Shown here: positions 1 through 5,582 of the stretch, one piece after another
Position numbering within the stretch: position 1 is the first letter of the stretch
How the letters are laid out: every line of letters starts with the position of its first letter
From: an uncultured Microbacterium sp.
GTDB lineage: Bacteria; Actinomycetota; Actinomycetes; Actinomycetales; Microbacteriaceae
Direction of reading: 5' to 3'
Length of the DNA: 11,779 bases
Assembly: GCA_947647645.1 (NCBI GenBank)
Contig: CANSLE010000046.1
Location: 1 to 11,779 of the forward strand
Notes under the pieces: model-generated
Told to the model about the DNA's origin: nothing
Database searches by the model: none
The model's input: only the letters and a program-made list of their open reading frames with translations
Position numbers and translations under genes: made by a program

Positions 1-119
1 GCCCGCGACAGACGACCGCGGGCCGCGCCCGCGCGACACCAGAAGTCCGGCGAACGTCACCGGCCGCGGCGCTGACGGCGGATGCCGCGCGACCGCCCGC
101 CGGGCCGACGCCGCCCGTG
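1..119. other. Left-edge stretch with no assignable gene
   Basis: This is the region downstream of purU on the minus strand. Frames on both strands stay open for long runs, as is usual at this GC content. None has a convincing start with a ribosome binding site, and none gives a recognisable protein. A minus-strand GTG at 58-60 opens a frame that runs off the left edge, but nothing supports it as a start. One copy of the GGATGCC motif lies at 80-86. I see no clear intrinsic terminator after purU; a short GC stem (CGGGC/GCCCG with a 7-nt loop) is possible but has no T-run. Confidence 0.4.
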
Positions 120-1001
120 TCAGAAGACGATCGTGTGGTTGCCGTGGCGGATGACGCGGTCCTGCGCGTGCCACAGCACGGCCCGGGACAGCACCTGACG
201 CTCGACGTCCGCGCCGCGGCGGGCGAGCTCCGCGGACGATTCGGCGTGGGTGACGCGCACGGTGTCCTGCTCGATGATGGGTCCCTCGTCGAGGTCGCCG
301 GTGACGTAGTGCGAGGTCGCGCCGATGAGCTTGACGCCGCGCTGCTTGGCCTTCTTGTACGGCTCCGCGCCGATGAAGGCCGGGAGGAACGAATGGTGGA
401 TGTTGATCACCGGCACGCCCAGGCGCTCCAGGAACTCGGGCGACAGGATCTGCATGTAGCGCGCGAGCACGACGAAGTCGACGTTCCCGACGAGCAGCTT
501 CAGGATCTCCGCCTCCGACGCCGACTTGTCCGGGCCCGCGACCGACGGTACATGGAAGAACGGCACGCCGAAGCTGCGGACGTCCTCCGCCGTGGTCGTG
601 TGGTTGGAGATGACCATCGGGATGGTCACAGGCAGGTCGCCGCGGCGGTGACGCCACAACAGGTCGAGCAGGCAGTGGTCCTGTGTGCTCGCCAGGATCG
701 CCATCCGCTTGGGCACCGACTGATCGGTCAGCGACCACTCCAGCTCGAAGTCGGCGAGGGTCCGCGCGATGTCGGCCTCGATCGTCGGGCGCTCCAGCGC
801 GAAGTCGGGCCGATGGAACACCACGCGCTGGAAGTACGCCCCGCCGCGGTGATCGTCGGAGAACTGGTCGAACGCCACGATGTTGCCCCCGATGCGGGTG
901 ATCATCGCCGAGACGGCCGCGACGATGCCGGGCTTGTCGCTGCCGTGCACGATGAGGCACGCGTGGTCGGCGGGGAGGTGGGGGTCGTGGACGGGAGCCA
1001 T
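120..1001 (-). CDS. purU: Formyltetrahydrofolate deformylase
   Basis: PurU hydrolyses 10-formyltetrahydrofolate to formate and tetrahydrofolate in the cytoplasm, balancing one-carbon units between purine and methionine synthesis. The 293-aa product has an N-terminal ACT-type regulatory domain (about residues 13-95, with HGSDKPGIVAAVS) and a C-terminal formyltransferase-fold domain (about 98-285). The latter carries VINIHHSFLPAF (N200, H202) and GDLDEGPI (D238), matching the Asn-His-Asp catalytic triad of the glycinamide-ribonucleotide formyltransferase fold. Length is normal for the family. I chose the ATG at 1001. It gives a typical N-terminus, and a -10-like CAGAAT lies exactly 6 nt upstream, as at several other starts here. 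An in-frame ATG at 1034 would add 11 residues but has no ribosome binding site. The gene lies 51 nt after the MetE-like gene on the same strand, so the two may be co-transcribed. Confidence 0.93.
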   Translation of the reverse strand: MAPVHDPHLPADHACLIVHGSDKPGIVAAVSAMITRIGGNIVAFDQFSDDHRGGAYFQRVVFHRPDFALERPTIEADIARTLADFELEWSLTDQSVPKRMAILASTQDHCLLDLLWRHRRGDLPVTIPMVISNHTTTAEDVRSFGVPFFHVPSVAGPDKSASEAEILKLLVGNVDFVVLARYMQILSPEFLERLGVPVINIHHSFLPAFIGAEPYKKAKQRGVKLIGATSHYVTGDLDEGPIIEQDTVRVTHAESSAELARRGADVERQVLSRAVLWHAQDRVIRHGNHTIVF

Positions 1002-1007
1002 GGATCG

Positions 1008-1013
1008 ATTCTG
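1008..1013 (-). promoter_or_regulatory. Weak -10-like hexamer before purU
   Basis: Minus-strand CAGAAT followed by 6 nt (CGATCC) and the ATG at 1001. It keeps only the A2 and T6 positions of the TAnnnT consensus. An ATGACA at 15 nt further upstream resembles a -35 with a short spacer. This would give purU its own leaderless transcript inside the putative metE-purU unit. It is much weaker than the other start-proximal hexamers in the window. Confidence 0.25.
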
Positions 1014-1052
1014 CCCGATCGCAGTGACTGTCATGCCCGGTCGGCGGCCCGC

Positions 1053-2231
1053 TCAGGCGCGGCGGGCGCCCTCGCCGAGCGTCTCGAGCTTCGCCCAGGC
1101 GATGTCGGGGTGGAGGCGACCGCCCAGCCCGCAGTCGGTCGAGGCGATGACCCGGTCGGCGCCGACGATGTCGGTGAACCGGCGGATGCGCTGCGCGACG
1201 AGCTCGGGGTGCTCCACGACGTTCGTCGCGTGGCTCACGACGCCGGGCGCCAGCACCAGGTCGTCGGGCACGGCGGCATCCGCCCACGCGCCGAACTCGT
1301 GCTCGTGGCGAACGTTGCCGGCCTCGAATGAGATCGTCCCCACGTTCGCCTGCAGCACGACCGGCAGGATGTCCTTCAGCTCGATGTCCGTGGTGTGGGG
1401 GCCGTGCCACGAGCCCCAGCACAGGTGCAGGCGCACCTGCTCCTGGGGAAGGCCCGCGATGGCGTGGTTGATCGCGTCGATCCGGATCCTCGTGAACGCC
1501 TGATAGTCCGCGATCGACGGCTCCGGGTTGATCTGGTCGAAGTTCTCGGCGAGCGACGGGTCGTCGAGCTGGAGGATGAGACCCGCATCGACGATCGCGC
1601 GGTACTCCTCTCGCAGGGCGTCGGCCCACGCGAAGATGTGCTCCTCGTCGGTGGCGTAGAACTCGTTGCGCACGCGTGCCGCCGACCCCGGCGCGATCGC
1701 CGTGAGGAAGCCCTGCTCCCCGTCCCGGAGTGCCCCGGTGAGGTGGCGGATGTCGGATGCCACGGCATCCTGACCCCGATACGCCAGCGGGCCGGTCGTC
1801 GTGGGAAACGCGGTCGCCGTGCGTCCGGCCTCCACCGCTTCGGCGTAGACGGCGGGGAACAGCTGCCGGTCGCGGCGGTCGAGGAAGCTCGTGAGGCGGA
1901 TGTCGCCTGGCGCGGACCGGACGGGCGGCTCGTTGAACGCGTTGACCTCGGTGAGGGAGAGCCCGCTCACCCGCTGGAACGAGTACGACCACCAGGCGCC
2001 GTAGTCGACGGCGTTGGACATGGCCTTGCCGAACTCGCCGTCGCCGACGAGGGTGATCCCGGCCGCGCGCTGCCGGTCGACGACGTCGGCGACGGCCTGC
2101 GCGGTCAGCGACTCGAACTCCGGCGTCGACCGCAGGGTGAACCCGTCGTCCGCGACGGAGCGGGCGGCGTTCGCGTCGATCAGGGCGGCAGTGCGGGGCA
2201 GGCTGCCGGAGGTCGTGGTGGCAACGGACAT
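1053..2231 (-). CDS. Short MetE-like (cobalamin-independent methionine synthase family) methyltransferase
   Basis: This 392-aa protein covers only the C-terminal catalytic barrel of MetE (COG0620); full-length MetE is roughly twice as long and has an N-terminal barrel that helps bind folate. The zinc ligands of MetE are present: H269 and C271 (RLHLCWGSWHGPH), E303 (ISFEAGN) and C367 (ASTDCGLGG). A QLDDPS segment (221-226) matches the MetE homocysteine-site region, and GDGEF is at 63-67. It should therefore be an active zinc-dependent thiol methyltransferase. The methyl donor is unknown: short 'core' MetE proteins in other bacteria are reported to use non-folate donors, and B. subtilis YxjG/YxjH are of similar size. 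The ATG at 2231 has a strong AGGAGG ribosome binding site 6 nt upstream. It is followed closely by purU. Epoxyalkane:CoM-transferase-type paralogues are an alternative, but homocysteine methylation fits better. Confidence 0.85.
   Translation of the reverse strand: MSVATTTSGSLPRTAALIDANAARSVADDGFTLRSTPEFESLTAQAVADVVDRQRAAGITLVGDGEFGKAMSNAVDYGAWWSYSFQRVSGLSLTEVNAFNEPPVRSAPGDIRLTSFLDRRDRQLFPAVYAEAVEAGRTATAFPTTTGPLAYRGQDAVASDIRHLTGALRDGEQGFLTAIAPGSAARVRNEFYATDEEHIFAWADALREEYRAIVDAGLILQLDDPSLAENFDQINPEPSIADYQAFTRIRIDAINHAIAGLPQEQVRLHLCWGSWHGPHTTDIELKDILPVVLQANVGTISFEAGNVRHEHEFGAWADAAVPDDLVLAPGVVSHATNVVEHPELVAQRIRRFTDIVGADRVIASTDCGLGGRLHPDIAWAKLETLGEGARRA
1755..1770. repeat. Inverted pair of the GGATGCC motif inside the MetE-like gene
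   Basis: GGATGCC (1755-1761), 2 nt, then GGCATCC (1764-1770): two copies of the over-represented motif facing each other within coding sequence. On the coding (minus) strand they read as Asp-Ala and Ala-Ser codons (QDAVASD) using GAT and GCA, codons little used elsewhere in the gene. Confidence 0.7.
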
Positions 2232-2235
2232 GGGT

Positions 2236-2243
2236 CTCCTCCT
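2236..2243 (-). promoter_or_regulatory. Strong ribosome binding site of the MetE-like gene
   Basis: AGGAGGAG on the minus strand; its AGGAGG core ends 6 nt before the ATG at 2231. It is the best anti-16S match seen at any start in this window. It stands 3 nt after the last base of a stem described in the leader entry, so its accessibility could depend on that fold. Confidence 0.85.
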
Positions 2244-2344
2244 GAGGGCGGTGGCCCGTCGTGCGGGCGGTGTCAGAAGGCTCTTGCAGCGGCGTCGGGC
2301 GCAGGCTGCTCAAGGCGGAGGCTTCCGGTTTTCGAGCCACCGCC
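2244..2344 (-). ncRNA. Structured 5' leader of the MetE-like gene, riboswitch-like candidate
   Basis: Read on the minus strand, GGCGGTGGC (2344-2336) is perfectly complementary to GCCACCGCC (2255-2247), which lies just before the ribosome binding site. The enclosed 80 nt hold more helices. These are GGCTC (2338-2334) with GAGCC just after the second hairpin; CGGA/TCCG with a 4-nt loop (2316-2327); a bulged stem CTTG..CAGC/GCTGCAAG (2283-2314); and GCCCG/CGGGC with a 5-nt loop (2254-2268). The last competes for 2 nt with the closing helix. A closing stem, internal hairpins and an adjacent ribosome binding site are typical of translational riboswitches. I could not match it to the SAM, SAH, cobalamin or tetrahydrofolate riboswitch cores I know. 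GC-rich DNA forms chance stems easily, so this remains a candidate only. Confidence 0.35.
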
Positions 2345-2408
2345 AGGATACGGTCCCCGGCGGACGCGTCGCAGACGTATGACGCCCGGTGACGTCCGAC
2401 GGCGCGTC
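2345..2408. other. Remaining gap between the exporter stop and the MetE-like leader
   Basis: No gene. Minus-strand TATCCT (2350-2345) fits a TAnnnT -10, but its predicted start would fall inside the first strand of the leader's closing helix, and no good -35 lies 17 nt upstream. A GACG/CGTC stem just after the exporter stop is too short to call a terminator. Whether the MetE-like gene has its own promoter is therefore open. Confidence 0.25.
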
Positions 2409-3848
2409 TCAGCCGACGGTCGGCAGCGCAGGGTGGTGCTCGTCGGCGGGCCGCAACGGGATGAAGGCGGCCACGGTGAGCGCGACGACGGCTGCGGCGA
2501 GTCCGAGCCAGAACGACGCCTGGAAGGCGGATGCCGTGGGGAGGGCCCGTCCGTCCTGCACCGTCGACATGCTGGCGAGCACCGCCCCGACGACCGCCGC
2601 CGCCGAGCTCGTCCCGAGCGAGCGGAAGAGGGCGTTGAGGCCGTTCGAGGCGCCGGTCTCGGTCTGCGGCACCGAGCGCATGATGAGCATGGGCATGGCG
2701 GCGTACCCGAACCCGATGCCGACGCCGATGAGGAGGTTGGCGATGAGGATGTGCCAGACGGCCGACGCGAACAGCAGGCTGAAGCCGTAGGCGGCGATCA
2801 GCGCGGTCGCGCCGAGGATGAGCAGCCGCCGCGGCCCCACCGTGCTCGCGAGGCGCCCGGAGAACGGCGAGAGCACCATCATGACGAGGCCCGACGGCAT
2901 GATGACCAGGCTCGCTCCCAGCAGCGTGAGACCGAACCCGGTCGGTGCGGGCAGCTCCAGCAGCTGGGGGTAGGAGACGTTGGACGAGAACAGCGAGAAC
3001 CCCATCGCCACCGACGCCAGGTTGGTCAGCAGCACGGGGCGCCGGGCGGCGACGCGCAGGTCCAGGAGGGGTTCGGCGATCCTCAGCTCGTACCACCCCC
3101 AGGCGAGGAGGACGGCGACGCCGCCGAGTCCGCAGCCGAGCGTGGCCGGTGAGCTCCACCCCCAGGCGTCGCCACGCGAGATGGCGAGCAGGATGCCGAG
3201 GAGGCCCACCGCCAGGCCCAGCGCGCCGACGTAGTCGAAGCGCCCCGCGGTGCGCAGGACGCTCACGGGGACGATCAGCAGGACGAGGACGAACACGACC
3301 GCTCCCAGGGCGGCCGCCGTCCAGAAGAGGGCGTGCCAGTCGGCGTTCTCGGTGACGAGCGCGCTCACCGGCAGCCCGAGCGCGCCGCCCACGCCGAGCG
3401 TCGCGCTGATCAGGGCGATGGCCGGATCGACGCGGTCCTCGTGGAGCACGTCCCGGAGGATCGAGATGCCCAGGGGGATCACGCCCGTCACCGCGCCCTG
3501 CAGGGCACGGCCCACGATCAGCCAGATCAGCCCGGTCGACAGCGCCGCGACGACCGAGCCGACGATCAGTGTCGCCAGCAGCACGAGGACGATACGGCGT
3601 TTGCCGTACATGTCGCCCAGGCGTCCCGCGATCGGCGTGATGACGGCGGCCGCGAGAAGCGTGGCAGTGACCACCCAGGCCGTGTCATCGCGGCTCGCGT
3701 GCAGCAGGTCGGGCAGCCGCGTCTGGATCGGGACGACGAGCGTGAACATGAACGACGAGGCGAGGCCGGCCAGGGCCAGGACGGCGATGATCGCGCCCTG
3801 TGGCGGCATCCGGGTCAATCGGCGTCGCGCATCGTCGTCAGGGGCCAT
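2409..3848 (-). CDS. MFS transporter, DHA2-type drug:H+ antiporter
   Basis: A 479-aa integral membrane protein with many hydrophobic segments, consistent with the roughly 14 helices of the DHA2 (EmrB/QacA) family. MFS motif A, GRLGDMYGKRR, is at 75-85 between helices 2 and 3. GRALQG (113-118) fits motif B, and GVGGALGLPVSA (152-163) fits the antiporter motif C. Such proteins export toxic compounds using the proton gradient; the substrate cannot be read from sequence. The ATG at 3848 is favoured because minus-strand TAGCCT lies exactly 6 nt upstream, a leaderless arrangement, and there is no ribosome binding site; a second Met at residue 14 is possible. The gene diverges from the GNAT gene across 53 nt. 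It sits 177 nt upstream of the MetE-like gene on the same strand and is probably a separate unit. Confidence 0.88.
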   Translation of the reverse strand: MAPDDDARRRLTRMPPQGAIIAVLALAGLASSFMFTLVVPIQTRLPDLLHASRDDTAWVVTATLLAAAVITPIAGRLGDMYGKRRIVLVLLATLIVGSVVAALSTGLIWLIVGRALQGAVTGVIPLGISILRDVLHEDRVDPAIALISATLGVGGALGLPVSALVTENADWHALFWTAAALGAVVFVLVLLIVPVSVLRTAGRFDYVGALGLAVGLLGILLAISRGDAWGWSSPATLGCGLGGVAVLLAWGWYELRIAEPLLDLRVAARRPVLLTNLASVAMGFSLFSSNVSYPQLLELPAPTGFGLTLLGASLVIMPSGLVMMVLSPFSGRLASTVGPRRLLILGATALIAAYGFSLLFASAVWHILIANLLIGVGIGFGYAAMPMLIMRSVPQTETGASNGLNALFRSLGTSSAAAVVGAVLASMSTVQDGRALPTASAFQASFWLGLAAAVVALTVAAFIPLRPADEHHPALPTVG

Positions 3849-3854
3849 CGTTTC

Positions 3855-3860
3855 AGGCTA
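3855..3860 (-). promoter_or_regulatory. -10 hexamer TAGCCT of the drug exporter, leaderless
   Basis: Minus-strand TAGCCT is followed by GAAACG and then the ATG at 3848, so transcription would begin at or next to the start codon. There is no clear -35 at 17 nt. It lies 28 nt from the oppositely directed GNAT hexamer, so the two promoters could interfere with each other or share a regulator. Confidence 0.5.
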
Positions 3861-3888
3861 TCGCCCGGGTGCGACGGCGGCTCCGGCG

Positions 3889-3894
3889 TAGGGT
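3889..3894 (+). promoter_or_regulatory. -10 hexamer TAGGGT of the GNAT gene, leaderless
   Basis: TAGGGT is followed by 7 nt (GACGAAC) and the ATG at 3902. This supports 3902 as the start rather than the earlier in-frame ATG at 3800, which lies inside the exporter. No TTGACA-like -35 is visible. Confidence 0.45.
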
Positions 3895-3901
3895 GACGAA
3901 C

Positions 3902-4642
3902 ATGGTGGACCTCGACAGCCCGACGCCCGAAGGCGTCCGCATCCGGCCCCTGAGCACCGTGGCGCAGATCGCGGCGGCATCCGCCGTGCTCAGCGAGGTA
4001 TGGGGCGGTGACCGCACAGGTATGCCCGCGAACCTCCTGCGAGCCCTCGCCCATGTCGGCAACTACGCCATGGGCCTGTACGTCGAAGAGTCGGACGGCG
4101 ACCCGTCGGCGGAGCGCATGATCGGCGCGTCGGTGGGCTTCTTCGCCGCCCCGGACGACCGGTCGCTGCACTCGCACATCACCGGCATCGTCGACGGGTA
4201 TCGCGGGCAGGGGCTCGGACGTGCGCTCAAGCAGCACCAGCGGGAGTGGGCGCTCGCTCGCGGCATCCACCAGATCACGTGGACCTTCGACCCGCTCGTC
4301 GCTCGCAACGCCTCGTTCAATCTGCGCGTTCTCGGCGCGCGGGTGGGGGAGTACTTCGTGGACCACTACGGTGCCATGGACGACGGCGTGAATCGCGGCG
4401 ACGAGACCGACCGCATCTTCGCCGTGTGGGATCTGGACGCGCCCGCCGCGCCGCCCCGCGAGCAGGACATCGTCACGACCGTTGAGGTTCCCGCCGACAT
4501 CCAGCGGCTGCGGCTCGAGGTGCCCGGTGAGGCCCTGGACTGGCGCTACCGCGTGCGCGAGGCGTTCGTCGGTCTCACCGAGGATGGGTTCGTCGTGGGT
4601 GGGTTCGACGACCGTGGCTACCTCTTCGTGCGCGCGACCTAG
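3902..4642 (+). CDS. GNAT-family N-acyltransferase, COG3375 type
   Basis: A 246-aa cytoplasmic protein of the GNAT superfamily, which transfers acyl groups from acyl-CoA to amines. The CoA pyrophosphate-binding loop GYRGQGLGRALK is at 99-110 (R/Q-x-x-G-x-G). TWTFDPLVARNASFN (127-141) and a nearby FVDHYGAMDDGVN (152-164) are characteristic of COG3375, a group often found beside enolase-superfamily MenC/NSAR genes. In Geobacillus a GNAT protein is the N-succinyltransferase of a D-to-L amino acid route. A racemase of that type lies 1.6 kb downstream on the same strand, so an amino acid acyltransferase is the best inference; substrate and acyl donor are unproven. Residues beyond about 180 form an extra C-terminal part. 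The TAG stop is also the first three bases of the next gene's -10. Confidence 0.82.
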   Translation: MVDLDSPTPEGVRIRPLSTVAQIAAASAVLSEVWGGDRTGMPANLLRALAHVGNYAMGLYVEESDGDPSAERMIGASVGFFAAPDDRSLHSHITGIVDGYRGQGLGRALKQHQREWALARGIHQITWTFDPLVARNASFNLRVLGARVGEYFVDHYGAMDDGVNRGDETDRIFAVWDLDAPAAPPREQDIVTTVEVPADIQRLRLEVPGEALDWRYRVREAFVGLTEDGFVVGGFDDRGYLFVRAT

Positions 4643-4645
4643 GCT
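4640..4645 (+). promoter_or_regulatory. -10 hexamer TAGGCT overlapping the GNAT stop codon
   Basis: TAGGCT begins with the TAG stop of the GNAT gene and ends 6 nt before the ATG at 4652. The spacing matches the other leaderless-type hexamers here and favours ATG 4652 over the in-frame GTG at 4646, which directly abuts the hexamer. The downstream gene may therefore have its own promoter despite the 9-nt gap. No -35 match is apparent. Confidence 0.45.
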
Positions 4646-4651
4646 GTGGAC

Positions 4652-5050
4652 ATGGTCGATGAGCGCCCGGGGGTTCCCGACGACTGGACCCCGCACCGCC
4701 GCGACGACGGGGAGCGCTTGGGGTGGATCCGTCCCGACGGCGACGCGTGGACCGCCATCGATGTGCTCGGGCGTGAGGTGGTGGCATCCGTGGAATGGCT
4801 GGATGCCGAACAAGCCCTCGAGCGGCGCGGACTCGCCTTCCTCGCGGAGCCGTGGATGCTCGAACGGGTATCGGGGCGTCCGGTGCGTGTCCGGCTGGTG
4901 GAGGTGGCGCCTGCGCGCATCGTCGTGAAGGTTGACGACTACGGCGACATGAGTCGCCCACACGGGGGGATCGTGCTGCCGTGGCCGCTGCCGGAACAGC
5001 TCCGACCTCCGCGAGAGGGCGACCCCGACGGGTTCACGCTGACACGCTGA
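4652..5050 (+). CDS. Conserved-looking hypothetical protein, 132 aa
   Basis: I do not recognise this protein. It is soluble, with no signal peptide or membrane segment, and is rich in Asp, Arg, Trp and Pro. It reads like a compact beta-rich fold: alternating hydrophobic strands appear around WTAIDVLGREVVASVEWL, RPVRVRLVEV and RIVVKVDDYG. The C-terminus is Pro/Arg-rich. Codon use is strongly G/C-ending, like its neighbours, which supports real coding. It follows the GNAT gene by 9 nt and ends 49 nt before ohrR, so it may be read through from GNAT as well as from its own TAGGCT promoter. Two GGATGCC motif copies in inverted orientation lie inside it (4783-4789 and 4801-4807). No function is proposed. 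Confidence 0.75.
   Translation: MVDERPGVPDDWTPHRRDDGERLGWIRPDGDAWTAIDVLGREVVASVEWLDAEQALERRGLAFLAEPWMLERVSGRPVRVRLVEVAPARIVVKVDDYGDMSRPHGGIVLPWPLPEQLRPPREGDPDGFTLTR
4783..4807. repeat. Inverted pair of the GGATGCC motif inside the 132-aa hypothetical gene
   Basis: GGCATCC (4783-4789), 11 nt, then GGATGCC (4801-4807). The codons are GCA-TCC (Ala-Ser) and GAT-GCC (Asp-Ala), again the rarer synonymous choices. A 7-bp stem with an 11-nt loop is possible in RNA, but coding context makes a terminator role unlikely. Confidence 0.7.
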
Positions 5051-5063
5051 GGCGAGAGGAAAG

Positions 5064-5089
5064 ATTGTGCACAATTGACTTGTGTGCAA
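5064..5089 (+). promoter_or_regulatory. Probable OhrR operator, two tandem palindromic elements
   Basis: ATTGTGCACAAT (5064-5075) is a perfect 12-bp palindrome. A related element, TTGTGTGCAA (5080-5089), follows; its outer TTG/CAA arms are palindromic and it starts 15 nt after the matching bases of the first. OhrR-family repressors bind AT-rich dyads of the type ACAATT/AATTGT, and these are the only AT-rich dyads near this gene. They cover the -35 and spacer of the promoter entry, as expected for autorepression. Confidence 0.65.
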
Positions 5090-5093
5090 TGCT
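5065..5093 (+). promoter_or_regulatory. Candidate ohrR promoter
   Basis: TTGTGC (5065-5070) and AATGCT (5088-5093) are separated by 17 nt; AATGCT ends 6 nt before the ATG at 5100, so the mRNA would be leaderless. Both hexamers are imperfect. TTGACT at 5075-5080 is a better -35 by sequence, but the hexamer 17 nt after it does not fit a -10. The operator palindromes overlap this promoter. Confidence 0.45.
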
Positions 5094-5099
5094 TTCATC

Positions 5100-5552
5100 A
5101 TGTCCGCTTCCGCCGCGCTCGACGAGTTCGTCTGCTTCGCGATGTACACGGCGTCGCACGCGACGACCCAGGCGTATCGCGAGGTGCTGAAGCCGTGGAA
5201 GCTCACCTATCCGCAGTACCTCGCGATGGTCGTGCTGGAGACGGGGGAGCGGACCGTGAGCGGGCTCGGTGACGAGCTCGGCCTCGACTCGGGGACGCTC
5301 TCGCCCCTCCTCCGCCGCCTCGAGGAGCGCGGGCTGGTGACGCGCCGCCGGGATGCCGCCGATGAGCGCGTCGTGCGGGTCGCCCTCACGGCCGCGGGCC
5401 GTGAGGCGCACGCCGAGGTCGTCGCCGCGGCCGGCTGCCTCGTCCCTGCGTTCGTCGACAGCGGCCGCAGCCTCGGCGAACTCCTCGAACAGTTGGCGGC
5501 GATCACCGCGAACATGCGCGCGCTGGCCGCTGGCCTCCGCACCGCTGCCTGA
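5100..5552 (+). CDS. ohrR: MarR-family organic hydroperoxide sensor repressor OhrR
   Basis: A 150-aa winged-helix DNA-binding repressor. The N-terminal segment LDEFVCFAMYTAS carries the peroxide-reactive cysteine C12. Y16 and Y26 lie at the spacing of the two tyrosines that hydrogen-bond this cysteine in B. subtilis OhrR (C15, Y19, Y29). The recognition helix region is about SGLGDELGLDSGTLSPLLRRLE (54-75), followed by the wing VTRRRDAADERVVRVALT (80-97). C113 may make it a two-cysteine OhrR that forms a disulfide. Oxidation by organic hydroperoxides releases DNA and derepresses ohr, which starts 30 nt downstream. I prefer ATG 5100; an in-frame GTG at 5082 would add six residues but lies within the operator. 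The dyads at 5064-5089 suggest it regulates itself and ohr together. Confidence 0.9.
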   Translation: MSASAALDEFVCFAMYTASHATTQAYREVLKPWKLTYPQYLAMVVLETGERTVSGLGDELGLDSGTLSPLLRRLEERGLVTRRRDAADERVVRVALTAAGREAHAEVVAAAGCLVPAFVDSGRSLGELLEQLAAITANMRALAAGLRTAA

Positions 5553-5570
5553 CCCACGAAGCCCTCCACG

Positions 5571-5577
5571 AAAGGAA
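5571..5577 (+). promoter_or_regulatory. Ribosome binding site of ohr
   Basis: AAAGGAA ends 5 nt before the ATG at 5583. Unlike most starts here, ohr has a Shine-Dalgarno sequence and no TAnnnT hexamer at leaderless distance. That fits translation from an ohrR-ohr bicistronic mRNA. Confidence 0.7.
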
Positions 5578-5582
5578 CCCCC

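Noticed and set aside
117..1331. 404-aa plus-strand open frame opposite purU and the MetE-like gene
   Set aside because: It reads as low-complexity Arg/Asp/Val-rich sequence antisense to two confidently identified enzymes; such shadows are normal at high GC.
2233..2260. Resemblance of CTCAGGAGGAGACC to a cobalamin riboswitch B12 box
   Set aside because: It has an extra G relative to the box, the rest of the cobalamin core is missing, the leader is too short, and the ribosome binding site explains the match.
2244..2344. SAM-I/SAM-IV, SAH or tetrahydrofolate riboswitch upstream of the MetE-like gene
   Set aside because: I looked for the conserved core segments (such as GGCAACC of the SAM clan or GAGGAGCGCUGC of SAH) and did not find them.
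2233..2344. Attenuator leader peptide in the MetE-like 5' region
   Set aside because: A GTG/TTG frame runs through the leader into the gene out of frame, but it has no stop before the gene, no Met or Cys run and no ribosome binding site.
1395..3152. 585-aa plus-strand open frame
   Set aside because: It is antisense to the MetE-like gene, its leader and the exporter; the composition is Arg/Gly/Glu-rich with no domain.
3815..5206. 463-aa minus-strand open frame
   Set aside because: It runs antisense across three plus-strand genes (GNAT, the 132-aa gene, ohrR) and resembles no protein family.
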